NCBI RefSeq assembly: GCF_009389715.1
Contig: NC_052409.1
Location: forward strand, 3,709,775-3,773,774
DNA from: Phoenix dactylifera
Taxonomy: Eukaryota; Streptophyta; Magnoliopsida; Arecales; Arecaceae
Reading direction: 5' to 3'
DNA: 64,000 nt
Below the pieces are notes generated by a model. The model did not search any database, was not told the DNA's origin, and worked only from the letters and a program-made list of their open reading frames with translations. Shown here piece by piece: positions 33,719-46,220 of this stretch. The position numbers and the translations under genes are program-made. Every line of letters starts with the position of its first letter. Position 1 is the first letter of the stretch.

Positions 33719-34918
33719 TCAAACGTCGTCAGCAGCCGAACCTGACTCCTCCTCCTCCTCCTCCTCCTCCTCCTGCGTCGCCGGCTCTTCCACTCCCAGC
33801 TGAGCTCCGTCCAATCCCCGCCGCCGCATCAGCACAAGCTCAAGAAGTCTCCTCCTCGCTTCGTATACTGGATTTGGATCGATCAGCCTCCCTCTGTCAT
33901 AGGCCTCCCGGAGGAACACTGTGTGCCGCTTCCCCTTGGTCGACAGGTAGAAGATCCCCGGGTGGTCCAAGAACAGGTCCCGGATGTTAAGCTCGATCCC
34001 GAACCATTTCCTGAACTGGCTGATCTTCTCCACCTCCACCATCTTCTCCACCGTCAAACTCAAGAACTCGTGCGCAATCCCCACGGCCCGCTTCTCCATT
34101 CGCTTCATTCTGTCCTTTGAACTCCCCGCTCCAAGGCCGCCGGCGGCGGCGTCGTACGGACCAACATATGGCAGCCGCTGCCACTCCTTCACCTTGGCAC
34201 GGAAATTCTTGGCGAGCCGCATTCCGGGAGGGAATCCGTGCTTGAACCCGAACCTGAGCTCCATCTCATCTGCCTTGGATCCTTCCCTTCCCCGCTCCCG
34301 GAGCCGCCACTCCTCCACCGCCGGTGTGAAATTAGGGCTAGGGTTCCCCCCGACGAGCTCCAACAGATGGGTGTTGGGCTCCCGGGGGTTGTCCCGGAGC
34401 GAGAAGATAGTAGGATTACGGGCAATGATCGAATCCTCGAAGTCGTCGGGAAGGCCGAGCTCCTTCCAGATTCGAAAGATGGCGCGGAGGGGAAGGGATC
34501 GGGAGGGAGACATGGAGAGGAGGCGGGAGAGGCGATCTACGGCGGCGGGGACGGCAGCGGAGGCGGCGGAGGACTCCTGGAGGGCGACCTGGGCGGCGGA
34601 GGGGGCGAGGCGGACGAGGGCCTGGGAGGAGGAGGGATCGTAGTGGAGGGAGAAGACGCGGGGGAAGGTGCGGACGAAGTGGGGGGCGCCGCGGTTGAGG
34701 CGAAGTTTTGGGGCGGCGGCGGAGAGGAGGGGGAGAGGAAGGGAGAGGCCAGGGGAGGCGATGATGAGGTCCTGGACGGCTGCCACCTTGAGGAGGTGCT
34801 TGTAGCCGTCCATCAGCTTCTCGAAGGTGGGGTCGATGTGCCTCGCCGCCACGTACTGGGCGGAGGTGGTCTTGGATCGGGCCAAGACGGCCGGGAGGAG
34901 GGCGGAGCGAGCCCGCAT
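33719..34918 (-). CDS. WTF9: PORR-domain organellar RNA-binding protein, WTF9-like
   Basis: This intronless gene encodes 399 residues. The PORR domain (plant organelle RNA recognition) fills about residues 25-350: RHIDPTFEKLMDGYKHLLK, QDLIIASPGLSLP, FPRVFSLHYDP, LPLRAIFRIWKELGLPDDFE, FKHGFPPGMRL, VKEWQRLPYVGPYD, VEKMVEVEKISQFRKWFGIE and LFLDHPGIFYLSTKGKRHTV. These follow Arabidopsis WTF9 as I remember it, a mitochondrial factor needed for splicing of group II introns such as in rpl2 and ccmFC. The N-terminus (MRARSALLPAVLARSKTT) is a plausible transit peptide. The C-terminus ends in a run of about ten glutamates coded by a GAG/GAA microsatellite. First half is very G+C-rich. Confidence 0.9.
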   Translation of the reverse strand: MRARSALLPAVLARSKTTSAQYVAARHIDPTFEKLMDGYKHLLKVAAVQDLIIASPGLSLPLPLLSAAAPKLRLNRGAPHFVRTFPRVFSLHYDPSSSQALVRLAPSAAQVALQESSAASAAVPAAVDRLSRLLSMSPSRSLPLRAIFRIWKELGLPDDFEDSIIARNPTIFSLRDNPREPNTHLLELVGGNPSPNFTPAVEEWRLRERGREGSKADEMELRFGFKHGFPPGMRLAKNFRAKVKEWQRLPYVGPYDAAAGGLGAGSSKDRMKRMEKRAVGIAHEFLSLTVEKMVEVEKISQFRKWFGIELNIRDLFLDHPGIFYLSTKGKRHTVFLREAYDRGRLIDPNPVYEARRRLLELVLMRRRGLDGAQLGVEEPATQEEEEEEEEESGSAADDV

Positions 34919-37900
34919 TACCCGGGCGAGAGAACCAGAGGGAGCGACAAACTTCTTTTTCGGCTGAGGAAACGAGTCACCCTGAGTCCCGCTTCATCCG
35001 CTCCTTAATCTCGACGATGCCTTGGGCGTGAATTCGCGGCGGCGGCAAGGGCCGTCTCAGTCCCAGCGCGCGGAGAACCGATGGATGCTAAGGCTAATGT
35101 CACAACCCGCACTAATACCTTCCCTAGTTTCTCCAATATTTTGTTTGATTTTCTCCATAACACCTCGTTTCCATTTCAACAACACAGAGAAAAAGGATAC
35201 CATCGTATGTTATTTGGACTTCACTAAGATGGTAGCCTAGTGATATGGAAGCTTAAAATCCATCCAAATTGTCCGAGTTCGAAATATGCAGACGTCGATT
35301 AAACTGTTGTAAATATGCTTTTCTTTCAGAGGTGACACCGAGATGACGTACTCAGACGTGGATGGCCTATTAAAATTTTCTACGGATTGAGAAGAACACG
35401 CGAAAACTTGCGACCGGCATCGAACATTTTTTGGTGAAACAGAAGCCCAGTGAAAGCTGCTACATGGATAAGGTTCTGCCCTCTTCCCCCTCCCCCAGGT
35501 CATTGTTACTTGGGTCTCACTTGGTTACAAAGCTACAGAAATGAGAGAACACAGAGAACTTCATCCCGTTATTTAGGTACCATTGCAAAACAACGTCCCA
35601 TTAATTTGGAACTGCTTCTGCTCCCAATATAAATAATCCCACTGAGTTTCAATATCTGAAACCAATTCCAGAATAACAACTGGATTTGAATAAACACCAT
35701 TGACATATGGAGCGACAATGCGTTCATTAAGTGCACTCAGTATGGCCGGATAACTTCACAAAGCTTTGCATCCCGGATGATTAAACACACAGAACAGCTT
35801 CAGAAGAAAATAGGCACATTTACATAATGCAGATCATTGAGAATAAACTGCACTATTGATGAGAGGTTACAAAAATGGAAACATTACAGATGTGCTATCA
35901 CGACGAACTGATTAAATATCAAAATTAGCCTCAATAGAATTCCTGTTTCAGATAGGGTTCTCTTGGATTCAGATTTGGTGACTCCCAACTGGGTCATGGA
36001 TACAGGTATAAAATCAACCCCCAGTCTCTCGCAACACCACCACCACCAAGGTAAAAAAAAAAGCTGCATGAACAAAGAAATTATTCTGAACATTCTTGAC
36101 TTTATTTCGAACATGTATAACTTTGATGCAGTGAACTTTAAGCTCTGTACCCTGGTAATTGGACTTCCAAGAGTTCATCCTACAAGACCAAAAAAAAAAA
36201 CACTTAGAAACAAAAGCACAAATTTTTTTTCCATTATTGATATTGAGTGCAGGTAGCCAGTGCAATTGGCCCTCAATGTTTGTTCATCCATTTGGTGCTG
36301 AGAATCAATTCATGCTTACTTATCCTCCAGTTCACAGCGCAAAAAACCCTACCAATACATGATTTTGAAATCACAACAAAACAGTCCACAAGAGATGCCA
36401 AAATAACACATGAGAAGCTACATAAATATAAGAATTTTACAGGGTTTAGCAACTTGAAGAGGGTAGCTTGGGCATACAGCATGCCACTTGCTATTCTTGG
36501 ATCTGTCCAGGTGAGAATGACAGTGAAATATGTAGGCAATGAGGTGATTTCAGAAAAACTAGACTCGCAACAAAGGTGCAGCAATATTATAAAATGAGCA
36601 GAATAGGAAAAAGAAACTTTAACACTAAAAGTTGAAACAGGAAGGCTACACTCGCAACGAAACTAATGCATGAAGAAGAGAAGACTAGCGTCATGACAAT
36701 GGCCAGACATCAAAATGCAAGTTAGCTTGTTATGTATGTTTAGACAAACCACTTCAGCCTACCATGTTTTCTCAAAAAACATTGACTATCAGATCTTCCA
36801 AAGCTTAAATCTATATTGCATCAAACATGGTGAGTTGAGCCTGGTCTGTCTATCTTTCCACCTTAGTTTTTTTAAGCAAAACTTAGACAGAAATATTTCC
36901 ATGATATGTTGGCATAAATACTAGAAGAACTACACGGATTGGTTCCAGCAGGAAGCTATCCGAAATTGACGGAAGTTTTCAGATTCTGTCAATTTCAGCT
37001 CATTTCGCCCCAAGTTCGGCAGCTTCAGCCAAAACCACGAAATGCTGTTTCTTTCTTTTTTTTAAAAAAAAAGATGTTAAATGACTATATCATAGTTTAG
37101 GTGTTGAAGGGGAGGATCAAGGTCGCAATCAAGGAATTTTAGCAATGGAATGGGGATGAACCGAATTTATATCATGAACCGTGCCAGCAGCCGGTCTTGG
37201 TTTCTTGTTTGAATTTACATAAGGCAAAAGTGAGGAGGACAAAGCATCTTAAAATTTTTCTTCTATGTACTCTAGATATTCACCAGGATGGTAATTTTTG
37301 ACCTAGACACACCAACATGCTCGAATCTGCTCAAGATAAATAGGTTGATTGAGGCCTTTTATAATCGAGGTGACTTTGGATAAGCCTAAGAAATCCCACT
37401 TTAAATTGGTTTCCATTGGATTGACCTTGTATATGATGGGTCTCACATGGACTAGACAAGCCTAAAAACCCAACCCTACGCTCTTAAAAAAGTGGTAACA
37501 ATTCAGTGGGTCAAGGACCAACGGAAGTTTGGTTTGGGTGATTAGAAAGGCTGTGTAGTTAGTGATTAAGAGGGAGAATAGAAGATACCAAAAAGGAAAA
37601 TGGAGCGGACAATATATCCATGATTTATCGGACTTCCTTTTTCACTTCAACTTTCTCTCTCACACTTTATTTGGACACCTAACCCCATATTCCCTCTTTT
37701 AGCCCTATTTTACTTTTTATTTCTAGAGAATAGCAAGTGAAGCCTTAATTGGGTTTGCAGCTAAAATATAGGTCCATATAAACTAAATGGGCTAGAGATC
37801 CTAGTAACAAGATTCGCCTAATTATTGAGAAAATGGCGAGTCATTCACATTCAGCATCTCTGATAAATTATTACACAAACAATTCAACAATTCATGAACA

Positions 37901-40900
37901 TAGAGCAAATACATTGTTAAATTCATTAAATTCATGTTTTATCCGTATATCATCAAATAAGTTGTGCATTCTAGAGCAAAACATGGTCTGCGGCCATGCT
38001 TATGTTTCATACTTCAAAGTATTGAGGCGAGCAGCGAGCCATAGGCATAAGGGACCGAGAGTAAGGATGTGTTAACGTGTCAAGACTTGGGAATTGAGGA
38101 TTTCGTTGATATCAAAAAAAAATTCCCAAAAAGGAAACAAAAAGTCAAACCTCTCCCATTCTCTCTTCTATTCTTCTTCTCATCCAACCTTCTACTATTT
38201 ATTCTCCTCATCTCATCCTTCCAAGTCCCTCCTACTATTCTATCATTCTCTAATTTATACTTCTCCACCAATCTTCTTCTACTTGTTTAGTCTTCTCATC
38301 TTATCTCTCCCCCTCCCTCTCTCCTGAAGTTCTTCCTTTTTTTTTGAACTTACCGAACTTTTCCGAATTATGGATTTCTTAACCTTGCCAAATTATTTCC
38401 AGACACCAAACTTGTGACTATGTTGCATGCAGCTTTATTCATTTCAACCAGATTACAAATGGCATAGATATGGGTCGAGAGTCATTTAAGCCTATTTGAA
38501 CTTCACTCAATCCATGGTCACCAATAGTATCCATGATAGAATCCCCTCACCACCTACCCCTGCCCCCTTCTCTCCCTTTTTAACATGTCTCCCTCTATTT
38601 ACAGGCACTCCAATCTTTAATACATACAACTCTTTGAACAAGGGCATAAAGAAGGGCAGCATGCGAAAAGGTTTTTATATATTTCAGTTAAGCTGCTTGC
38701 GCTATTATTTTTCATTTTTCATTTCTAGCTAAATCAAATATTAGGGGCACTTTTAGTTTTATAATGAGGGTTAAATCACTAGATTCATACAACAACATAC
38801 AAGATTATGTCACATAATCACATCTAGTGCCCCAATTTAAATATCATGAAACCAAACTGCAATTTGAACAATATTTCAAAGGCTTTTACTTTATACATGT
38901 TCCCAAAATAAAAGATTCATATTAGGTTAACTTTTAAGCAGTAAAAAGTCCAAGATGAATTATTTTAGTCATAGCTGATTAAATCATAATTTACACCACG
39001 GGCCCTATATTACATCTTATTATGAGGGATTTGGGGTCTTTATGACGGGTCCAATTTGCTCTAAAATGAAGGTGGGTGAACAAATTTCAATCCTATTTCC
39101 TATGGAATTTAATAAGCCAAAGTTATCGACCGCACTCAACATGACCCTCCCATACATTTCTTCTGCCTTTCCCTTCAACTTCTCAATACTAGTTCCTCTA
39201 TAGCATCCAATGTCTTTTTCCTTAGTCAAACCAGTCCTGAACCTGAGAATAAAATCTTCTTATAATCACTAAATGTTGCACAGAAATAAATACAGATAAA
39301 ATCTGAAACTTAAAATTTATATCAAGAATCAAATGAGCTCTTTCACAATAAATCAAAACTTGCCTTATCCCTATAAATCCTCAGCTTATTTCCTAGCACC
39401 AAATCTTAGCCGTAATATTCAGTTACACTCTAGATATAGACAGGAGCAGGCAACTAGAACTTACATAAATTTTGTAGATCCTTAATTGTATACTAGCATC
39501 CTATCTTATTACCTGATATAATCAAACAAATAGAGAGACGATTAAATAGATGACAATGAACAAAAATGATATCAAGAAGAATATAAAGTTGATTTTTCTT
39601 TCCAGAATTGATAATTACAGATCTGGATGGAGCATAAGGCAAAAAAAGAAAAAAAAGAAAATTGGCCATAAGAAAAGAAGAGGAAAAAGGAGAAAAGAAT
39701 AGGTGAAGATCAGGATTAAACAGCCACGATAAGAGTCTTGTCAAATTTTACACGACATTGGTTACAGAAATGTGTAGAGAACAAATAGACAAAAGAAATT
39801 AATTAAAAATAAAAAGAAGAGGAGGATAGTTCTGCTTGCACATACAATATAATTTCAGAAATTAATGCAGAATTTATTTAAGAAAAAGAATGATGATTAA
39901 GGAAGAGAAGGAGAAGAAAAAGAAAAGGAGCTAGATGGAATAAACATGTCACGTGCAGACAAAAACATTTGATTTATTAAATCCATCAAAATACACTGGT
40001 CCACCCCCATTTTGTTTCATTTGTAACAACTTAAACGCCATTTTGGAAACCCATAAAATCTCCTAACAAATGACTTGACCCAAGAACAGCCAATCATTCT
40101 AAACTCTAAACCAAAAGCAAGTCTAAAATTACAAGAAAATAAATAGAATAACGCCCATAATCTGCAACATACCTATTTGATCTCAATTCAAAGATGTGTG
40201 TTCAGATTTTACACCTTAGCGTGCTATTGCATCCAACCAGCTGGTCTCCACACCTTCTCATCTGCCTATAGACTTGCCAATCACCAGCTTACCAGCCACA
40301 ACATTACTTCCCAAACTCTAGCCTTTCATGAATTCAGCACTATACCCATCCAGCAGATGCTGCACATCTACCCCATCTTTAATAATGTTTACATTAGTAT
40401 TATTACATTTCAGCTATTCTAATCTGTCCCTAATCAATTAATCTACTGCATGTTGCGTAGCTGATCCATATTCCCTGTCCTAACTCTCGGTGCATTATCC
40501 CACTGTCAAAGCTTAGATGCAAGTGTAGGTGTTCATGAGGGTGGAGGGCAGTCAGCCACATTTCTAGCAACAAAAATGTAATACCACGGACTATCTAATG
40601 ATACTGTTTCAGAGTGTGGTCTTAGAAATAGAAGCAAGAAACATAGTATGAAGCGGAATTGAGGTGGCCAAAAACACCAACCCGCTGTTTTCTTAAAGGC
40701 AATCTCAGAGACCCTCTCGCCTTCCCAAAAAAGAAAAATCTTTCTTCTTTCTGTCTGTTCTTATCCTATCTTCTTTTTTTTCTTTCAAAGATGGATCACA
40801 AGTAGCAGAAGTAGAAAAAGGCACAGACCTCAATTGAACACGAAATAATATTGCAAGAGAACTTAGGTCACTAAGGAGTATATCGATGTGGCCAGTTTGA

Positions 40901-41609
40901 AGTAATATAACTGCATGTCAGATGCATTCTGAACCAGCATGAACAAATAAATCTAAAAGACATTTAAACTAATCCGAGTAAATGTCATAAGTATGTTAAA
41001 AGCACCCGGGCAGAAGAAGAAACAAAAACGAAATTTTAAATGAGAATTCTAATTACTAAACGGGAATTAGACTTATAGGGAATAAAAGACGATGACAGCA
41101 ATGATGAACCTTGAAAAAAGGAACAAAAACTGCCAGCAATCACTGTTGCTAATAGGATAGTGTACAAAAGAAAGGGGACTGACTAATAAATTATAAGATA
41201 TAACCAGCATTTAGCCAGGTTCAAAATATTGTAATCAACCATACAGCAATGTTTACTACCAAATACCATTTAAATCCAAAAAGGCATCAACATTTGCTAA
41301 CATGAAATATTATTGCAATTTGGAACCAACTTCTTACCTCGCCCTTTGACCATCAAATTGGGTAGGGGATCTACCAAAGAATCTTAATAATGTACATTAA
41401 ACTAGCTGAATAGCATTTCCTTGAACAAGCGGTATAGTCTCACATAGCATCAAGAAATTTCATTTAAAGAACTAAAATTTTTTGCGTGCTTTTCATATCA
41501 CCATAATACCAATCTCCAACAAAAAACAAATTGATACACAGAAACAGAAGAGACATAAAAGGAAAGAAAATAAAGCACCAGCATCTAGAAGCTGTACCTA
41601 CAACTATGC
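34919..41609. other. Long intergenic stretch with one SINE-like element
   Basis: Apart from the SINE-like copy at 35231-35505 I see no gene. Open frames here are short and match nothing. The right end likely holds the 3' untranslated region of the RING gene that ends at 41610. The left end is the promoter region of the PORR gene. Confidence 0.4.
35231..35505 (+). mobile_element. tRNA-derived SINE-like element, copy 2
   Basis: GGTAGCCTAGTGATATGGAA resembles a polymerase III A box, and GAGTTCGAAAT at 35275-35285 resembles the B box. The spacing is typical of tRNA-derived SINEs. The body is colinear with 13941-14245, roughly three-quarters identical by eye. A pyrimidine-rich tail (CCCTCTTCCCCCTCCCCC) closes it. 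Both copies lie on the plus strand. Confidence 0.5.
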
Positions 41610-42698
41610 TCAATCCAAATCATCTTGCCGGGTCTCCGACCCAGTGTTCCCACCGCCAGAAGAATTTGCAGCAGTTCCACCAGAGCTACCACCGTCGTTC
41701 CCACCACCACCCCCAGTATTGCTAGCCTCAGCTTGCGACCCAAAACCCCTCAGTGGCCAAGGCAGCGAGATCCTAAACCTCCTCTCAACCGTCCTCGGAC
41801 TCAGAGTGTTTCCATCCCCCGATGCCCCAGCCGCCGACCCACCGGCGCCACCAGGATCCCCAGCCCCTGCCGGCCTTGCCCCCTCAGCCGCAGCCCCTCT
41901 CTTGTTCTCATAGTCCGGATCGTCCGTCAGCAGCTCGTACCGGCACACGGGGCAAGAGTTGTGAAGCTCAAGCCACGGCAGGATGCAGTCCTTGTGATAG
42001 ATGTGCTTGCACGGCATCTGCTTCGCCTCCACGCCGATCTCGAACGTATCCTTGCACACCGCGCACTGGGCCTCGTCGGAGGCGAGGAGTTCCTCGGTGA
42101 TTTTGATGTCCGGCAGGGAGGAGATGGCGGACTTGGCCGCCGGCGGGGTGCCGTAGCGATTGGGGTCGTTCTCGGCAAGCTGCTGGATAAGCTGCTCGAG
42201 GCCGGGGCCGATGAAGTAGTCTCCAAGGCTGCCACCGAGGCCGGGGCCGCCCTCGAGGACGACCTGGATATTAGCGCCGCCGGAAAGGAGTTGCTGGATG
42301 TGGTTCTGGAGGAAGACCAACGGATTGAAGGGCTCCGGGCCGCCGCCTGGGCCGCTGCCGGGGGCAGCGGAAGGGAAGGAGTCGGGGCCGAAGAGGCCGA
42401 CGAGGTCGCTGGGGTTGCGGAGGTCGAAGCTGGCGGAGGGGGAGGTGGGGGGGAAAAGGAAGGGGAAGGCGGAGGGGGAAAAGAAGAAGGGGTCGGAGGA
42501 TTGGAAGGTGGAGAAGGGACGAGAGCTAGGGTTAGGGTTGGAGTCCGGGAAGTCGAGCTCCTCGACGAAGCCCCCATGGCAGATGGGACAAGCGATCTCG
42601 GCGCCGGGGGAGACGGTAAGGGTGACCGTCCGGTCGCACTGGTGGCAGAAGTACCGCTGCAGGGGGGCGGCGGCGCCCGGGGCTCCGGCGGAGGACAT
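41610..42698 (-). CDS. RING-H2 E3 ubiquitin ligase with N-terminal zinc ribbon, 362 aa
   Basis: The protein begins MSSAGAPGAAAPLQRYFCHQ. An N-terminal zinc ribbon (C18-C21 and C37-C40, as in CHQC and CPIC) marks the BCA2/RING1-like plant class. A C3H2C3 RING follows: C212, C215, C230, H232, H235, C238, C249 and C252 (CAVCKDTFEIG, PCKHIYHKDCILPWL, NSCPVCRYEL). It is expected to recruit an E2 enzyme and ubiquitinate unknown targets. The middle is rich in Ser, Pro and Phe, and the tail is Gly/Ala/Ser-rich with EN at 264-265 and RRFRISLPWPLRGF. The longer frame to 42830 was trimmed because the upstream residues look like leader and the ATG at 42698 opens the conserved part. No intron is seen. Confidence 0.92.
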   Translation of the reverse strand: MSSAGAPGAAAPLQRYFCHQCDRTVTLTVSPGAEIACPICHGGFVEELDFPDSNPNPSSRPFSTFQSSDPFFFSPSAFPFLFPPTSPSASFDLRNPSDLVGLFGPDSFPSAAPGSGPGGGPEPFNPLVFLQNHIQQLLSGGANIQVVLEGGPGLGGSLGDYFIGPGLEQLIQQLAENDPNRYGTPPAAKSAISSLPDIKITEELLASDEAQCAVCKDTFEIGVEAKQMPCKHIYHKDCILPWLELHNSCPVCRYELLTDDPDYENKRGAAAEGARPAGAGDPGGAGGSAAGASGDGNTLSPRTVERRFRISLPWPLRGFGSQAEASNTGGGGGNDGGSSGGTAANSSGGGNTGSETRQDDLD

Positions 42699-45600
42699 GG
42701 CGTTAGCGGCGGCGATGGAGAGCGGGATCGGGGGAGACGACCATGCGAGGTCTCCGCGGCTGGAAAATAGATGAGAAAATGAGAGAAGATGCGGTGGGTG
42801 CGTCGCGTTTTCTGAAACAGAAACACCCACTGTGTCAGACCCATGGGCGCAACGGCCCCGGACGCGGACGGCTGGACGCTTCTGGAAGCGGGGGAGGAGA
42901 CCTTAGGAAAAATGATGGAAATGTCTTCGGCACGCACAGCATTTTTGGGTGCGGACCCATACAGCGCAATGCGGCAACGGTATGATTCTCGGCTGGATTT
43001 GCTTCTTTTTTCGGAGAGTATCGGTTTGGAGTATATGTTTGGGTGAACGAAACATTCCTAAAAATAGTTGCTTATCATTGCACGTTTTCCTCCATCCAGT
43101 ATGCACGGAAAGGGGTAGAACGGATAGCTTAAAAATAGAGCAAATTATAAAAAAAAATTCTATGATTAGAACTAAATTATATTTACATTTGGTAGAATAA
43201 AAAATTTATGCTTGTCTCTATAAAATTTATTTTTATTGAATACTTTAACTAATAACTTAATAGAACATTATTCAAATCATTGACTTTTAATAAGACCTAA
43301 ATATTACATCGAAAAAAATTTAAAAATAAAAAAATAAATTGACATTATTAGTAAAACAATTTATCTATTGTAAAAAGTTAAAATTATCTCTATAAGAAAA
43401 TAAGACTCCTCTTTCACTCTTCTGACTTCGAGAAGTTTTTAAAGTTTTATATATGCAAGAATTTTCTTCTCTTGGAGATTAAATAGCTAGGATTTCTTTC
43501 GAGCTTCGCCACTCCACCACGAGCATCCATTCCCGACGAGCGACCAACGACAGGCTTTCTTCCTAACTGTCATTCGACGATGAATATCATTATCGACCAA
43601 CATCTATCATTCTTGATCAGTTTTTATTCTCGTCTTAATCAATTTTTTTACAAATTATTGGCTATAAGTGTACCAAATATAATTTTCAAGAAGATTTTTG
43701 TAATTTATTTTAAAAAATAATGTAAATGTATTTAACTCCTAGACCTATTTATTCTACCTAATTTAAAAATAAATTATTTCACCGTATAGAGAAGTATAAG
43801 TTAACGTATTTACTCTAACTTATTTAGCTTTCAAACTCAGTCCGGAAGAGTAATAAAACAAGATTAAAGCGGTTATACACTATTGGCTTTCTATGACTTG
43901 AGATAGCTTATTTGATTCACAATATTAAGATTATTGTAATTGTTGACCTAAAAAAAGAAAAGGAGTTGCGATTTATGTAGATTTTGATATAAAATGGCAA
44001 GTACTCCTGACACACAACAAGCTCTCCGTTACTCTCTTAAAAATTCTGTTTTCTATGAATTCATGATAGAAAATGCTTCCTAAAGCACCCATAATTTTCA
44101 CGATAAAATGTTTATTAAGCCTACAATCATAGATTTGGCAATCCATGATCAACCAAACCCTTATACTAGTAACAAATCACACAAGTTGCACCAATCCCCA
44201 CAAAAAAATTGTATGTGCACATATAACGAGAGCTTTTGAATAAGTGTTGGTTAAATTTAGGAGACTTATCTTGCTTTTCATAGCAAAAGTAATATTTATA
44301 TAGATCTTGTACAACAAAAGAAGTGCATACATGCATGGATGTTGCATGTGTTTATAAACATAGTGTATTTCAAGAGAATTAGAAGTGGAGATTATTCCAT
44401 AAATCATAATAATTTGTGATTGTACATGTTAGACTAGCAAATATACATCGAATAAGTGCTTATTTATACTGGTACATGATGATATCTCGTTTTAAGCTAA
44501 CAATTGACTCCTGATTTATATAGAGCTATATAGAATATGGGTTTTTCCACCTATATTTGCATTTTGTTTGGCATGTTTCAAGATATGTTTAAGGTGGATG
44601 GTGAGACTCTTGCACCAATTATCGATGGACAATTAAAGTCTTGTTTGTGAGTCGGTCAAGACTCAAGACAACATATTACCAGTATGCATAAAGCCAAAGT
44701 CACTATATTGCACAACTTGTATTATAAAGTGAACCATATACTTTACATTAGCTTTTGGAAAAAAGGTGATAATGATTCAAAATCAATGTTCAACTATTCA
44801 AACTAAAGATTCAAACCATTAAACAAGTTTTTCTCTTTAAAAAAAAACTCTAAAAACCAAAAGTCATATATTTTAGTAAAGTAGGTATTACAATACTATG
44901 TTTCATGACGATCCAATTATCAAAACTTTGTGAATTTAAATCTATTCATATTTTAAAATACGTAGAACATGTTTCGAAAGTGGATTTTAAATTTATATGC
45001 ACTATCACATATCTTACCATACCAGTATAAATGATACTATTGTACTTAGTCTCATCCGAGATCTCGAGGCTTTTGCTTATCTACGAGACCTCTGTCCCAC
45101 ATATCTAGCTAACTTGCATGGTTCATTGGTTCTATCGAAAACTACCATTTATTGAAGCAAAGCTTAGTGCAACACCAAGTCAGAAATGTCTTTTCTTTCA
45201 TTTTATTTATTGATGTGAAAATGAAACTCAGCACTTATTTTTTCATTAATGCAAAAGCCTGATTGTGATCATGCTATTCTTGCCCTTGTCAGTAGTATCA
45301 TAAAAGGGTTAGTTTCAATCTTCCCAATGTATATAGATTGAGCGGTTCATGAATGAGCAAAGACATGCAAATTAATGTCCTAGGTGATAGAATAAAAAGG
45401 AAAACCAAAAATATCATAAAACTATTTTTATTAAATAAAACAAGGAGATATAAACATGGAGATCTTGGTCCATGAAGCAGGACAGGTGGCTCGTAAAAGG
45501 TTGATGGAATATTAAAGACTCCATGAACATTAACGAGTCGAATAAATTTTATTTTCATGATTAAAATAAAATAAATAAATTATCAAATGGAGCATCGATG

Positions 45601-45747
45601 CCATAACATCTAGTCACTTTTGTGATTTTTCGACAATTAAGATTACAATCAATACATCAATCTATACTAGCATTGGGTGTTAACATCAAACAATCACTAA
45701 TATAATAAAAAAATATATAATTTTATTTTCAACTAAAATTCGTTTTT

Positions 45748-45915
45748 TTGGTATCGAATCTATGTCAGTACCACATTAGTATAGTATCGATACAATACGG
45801 TATGAAATTTTTTTGGCACACCAAGTGTCAGTACGTCATCTGTATCAGATACCAATACCGAACTGGTATCGTATGCTATACCTCATGTCATTTGATTCGA
45901 ATCGGTATGACATAC
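45748..45915. repeat. GGTATCG/ATACCG motif-rich dispersed repeat
   Basis: Short motifs such as GGTATCG, CAATACGGTATG and ATACCGAACTGGTATCG recur in both orientations over about 170 bases. The ACCGAACTGG part resembles the ends of the Mutator-like element at 57446-57974, so the two may be related. No boundaries or target duplication were found. Confidence 0.35.
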
Positions 45916-46159
45916 TATATTGTTAACCAACATTAGCTTGTGTACTTGGACTAATGGCAAATACTTGATAAACAATTTTATAATATTCTATTCCAAGCTC
46001 CATTTCCTGGCTTTATTTTTCTACGTGTTCGTGTCTTATCCGCCTTTCGGTAGATCTTGTTCTCGGTCGCGCACCCGATCCGCACCCCCTGCGCTACGGC
46101 GTCCCTGGGATCCGGATCCCGGAAACGGGTGGACGCGGGATAACACGCAACCACTGCCA

Positions 46160-46164
46160 TATAA
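46160..46164 (+). promoter_or_regulatory. Candidate TATA element of the thioredoxin x gene
   Basis: CCATATAACTCCC lies about 60 bases before the start codon at 46221, in an otherwise GC-rich stretch. Position suits a TATA box with a short leader. Weak evidence. Confidence 0.3.
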
Positions 46165-46220
46165 CTCCCTATTGCCCGAGAGCCCCACGAAAGCCTCCCG
46201 AGCGAGCTCCGTCACCGTCC

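Larger units (their letters stand above)
42699..46220. other. Intergenic region between divergent genes
   Basis: The left part holds the RING gene promoter, the right part that of thioredoxin x. The centre is strongly AT-rich. A repeat with many GGTATCG and ACCGAACTGG motifs lies at 45748-45915, listed separately. I see no gene. Confidence 0.4.

Noticed and set aside
34238-35008. Plus-strand 256-codon open frame
   Set aside because: Gly/Glu-rich shadow of the GC-rich WTF9-like gene on the other strand.
35275-35285. B-box-like GAGTTCGAAAT as a tRNA gene
   Set aside because: No cloverleaf can be drawn and the body matches another dispersed copy, so a SINE-like element fits better.
41625-42770. 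Long plus-strand open frame
   Set aside because: Shadow of the RING gene, whose zinc-binding residues are plain on the minus strand.
41927-42937. Minus-strand 336-codon open frame in another phase
   Set aside because: Ser/Pro-rich shadow overlapping the RING gene. No conserved motif.
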